Source: Bacillota bacterium | GTDB lineage: Bacteria; Bacillota; Clostridia; Acetivibrionales; DSM-1351 | Reading direction: 5' to 3' | NCBI GenBank assembly: GCA_023436515.1 | Contig: JAEZIV010000195.1 | Location: 1-21,571, forward strand | Length of the DNA: 21,571 bases | In this document: positions 20,850 to 21,571 of the stretch, piece by piece | How positions within the stretch are numbered: the first letter of the stretch is position 1 | Layout: each line of letters starts with the position of its first letter | The notes under the pieces: generated by a model | Databases searched by the model: none | What the model was told of the DNA's origin: nothing | What the model saw: only the letters and a program-made list of their open reading frames with translations | Made by a program: the position numbers and the translations under genes

Positions 20850-21571
20850 ATGCTACGTTTTAACTGTGATTACAGTGAGGGTGCTCATCCAAAGGTACTC
20901 CAAAAGTTGATTGAAACTAATATGGAACAGACAGCCGGCTACGGCGTTGACCCTCATTGCCAAAGGGCGTCCAGGCTCATAAAAGAAAAATGCCGACGGG
21001 ACGATATTGATGTACACTTCCTGGTAGGAGGGACCCAAGCTAATCTGACAGTAATATCGGCAGCGTTAAGGCCCCATCAGGGTGTTATATCTGCTGAAAT
21101 GGGGCATATAAATACACATGAATCGGGAGCCATAGAAGCAACCGGGCATAAAATTCTGGCACTGCCTGCAGTCGATGGCAAGCTGACAGCTCAGGCTATA
21201 GAGCTCTGCTATGAGTCCCATGTTAATGACGAAAGCATGGAGCATATTGTTCAGCCAAAACTGGTGTATTTATCAAACCCTACCGAACTAGGCACCATAT
21301 ATAGCAAAGCCGAGCTGTCAGCCATAAGTGAGGTATGCAGAAGGAAGGAGTTACTGCTTTATGTTGACGGAGCTCGTTTGGGCTATGCTCTATGTGCTCC
21401 CGGTAATGATCTTGACCTTCCTGCCTTGGCGGAGCTTTGCGATGCCTTCTATATTGGAGGAACCAAGCTTGGTGCCCTATTTGGTGAGGCAGTGGTTTTG
21501 TGCAACGATCATATCAAGAGGGATTTCAGATATATTATCAAGCAGAAGGGTGGAATGCTTGCAAAGGGAAG
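20850..21571 (+). CDS. Threonine aldolase / beta-eliminating lyase family PLP enzyme (partial, N-terminal 240 residues)
   Basis: The frame starts at ATG 20850 behind a weak AGAAGAGA and runs off the right edge. It begins with the fold-type-I pattern of low-specificity threonine aldolases: FNCDYSEGAHPKVLQKL, then TAGYGVDPH (about residues 30-38), FLVGGTQANLTVISA (about 55-69) and MGHINTHESGAIEATGHK (about 84-101). YLSNPTELGTIYS follows, then LYVDGARLGYAL with the Asp that contacts the pyridine nitrogen, and YIGGTKLGALFGEA, whose Lys should bind the PLP. These enzymes cleave L-threonine or allo-threonine into glycine and acetaldehyde, or related beta-hydroxy amino acids. It lies 38 bases after the oxidoreductase and probably shares its transcript. 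Confidence 0.85.
   Translation, partial: MLRFNCDYSEGAHPKVLQKLIETNMEQTAGYGVDPHCQRASRLIKEKCRRDDIDVHFLVGGTQANLTVISAALRPHQGVISAEMGHINTHESGAIEATGHKILALPAVDGKLTAQAIELCYESHVNDESMEHIVQPKLVYLSNPTELGTIYSKAELSAISEVCRRKELLLYVDGARLGYALCAPGNDLDLPALAELCDAFYIGGTKLGALFGEAVVLCNDHIKRDFRYIIKQKGGMLAKG

Overview
The window is low-GC Firmicute DNA, most likely from a mesophilic member of the Clostridia. The evidence is AT-rich intergenic DNA, strong AGGAGG ribosome binding sites, frequent TTG/GTG starts and typical clostridial protein families. About 15.7 kb of it is one end of a Mu-like transposable prophage; the remaining 5.8 kb on the right is host chromosome.

Prophage, read from right to left (almost all genes on the minus strand): a plus-strand HTH repressor (14197-14991) faces away from the early operon. 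Between them is a switch with three 19-bp dyad operators and a perfect consensus early promoter (TTGACA-17-TATAAT) whose spacer is itself operator O1. A roughly 320-nt structured leader follows. Then come a 47-aa protein, a Cro/Ner-like HTH protein, a coiled-coil protein, the MuA-type DDE transposase, the MuB-type AAA+ ATPase, a Gam-like protein, a GemA/gp16-like protein, a run of small unknown proteins and a Mor-family activator. A strong intrinsic terminator follows mor.

The next block holds a membrane-anchored coiled-coil protein, a VpaChn25_0724-like protein, a DUF3486 (Mu gp27-like) protein and a LoaP/NusG-like antiterminator. The antiterminator is followed at once by a long hairpin, an intrinsic terminator, a tandem palindrome and then the late head genes: large terminase, SPP1-type portal, SPP1 gp7/Mu F-like head protein and the start of a scaffold gene. 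The phage is therefore a mosaic of a Mu-type early region and an SPP1-type head module. The layout suggests Q-like control of the late genes by a NusG paralogue. Two lesions suggest decay, sequencing error or recoding: an in-frame TAA inside the LoaP-like gene and a -1 frame change inside terL.

The phage end lies near 15722 and has split a host MFS transporter gene, whose C-terminal half remains at 15723-16376. The end region carries at least five related copies of a roughly 16-bp motif that are candidate transposase-binding sites, a terminator facing into the phage, and a 10-bp-phased CCG array.

The host flank carries a GreA/GreB C-terminal-domain protein, a CPBP-family membrane protease that appears to start at AUU, an alpha/beta-hydrolase, a DUF3237 protein, a Gfo/Idh/MocA oxidoreductase and the beginning of a threonine-aldolase-type PLP enzyme. 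No tRNA, rRNA, CRISPR array or insertion sequence was seen.
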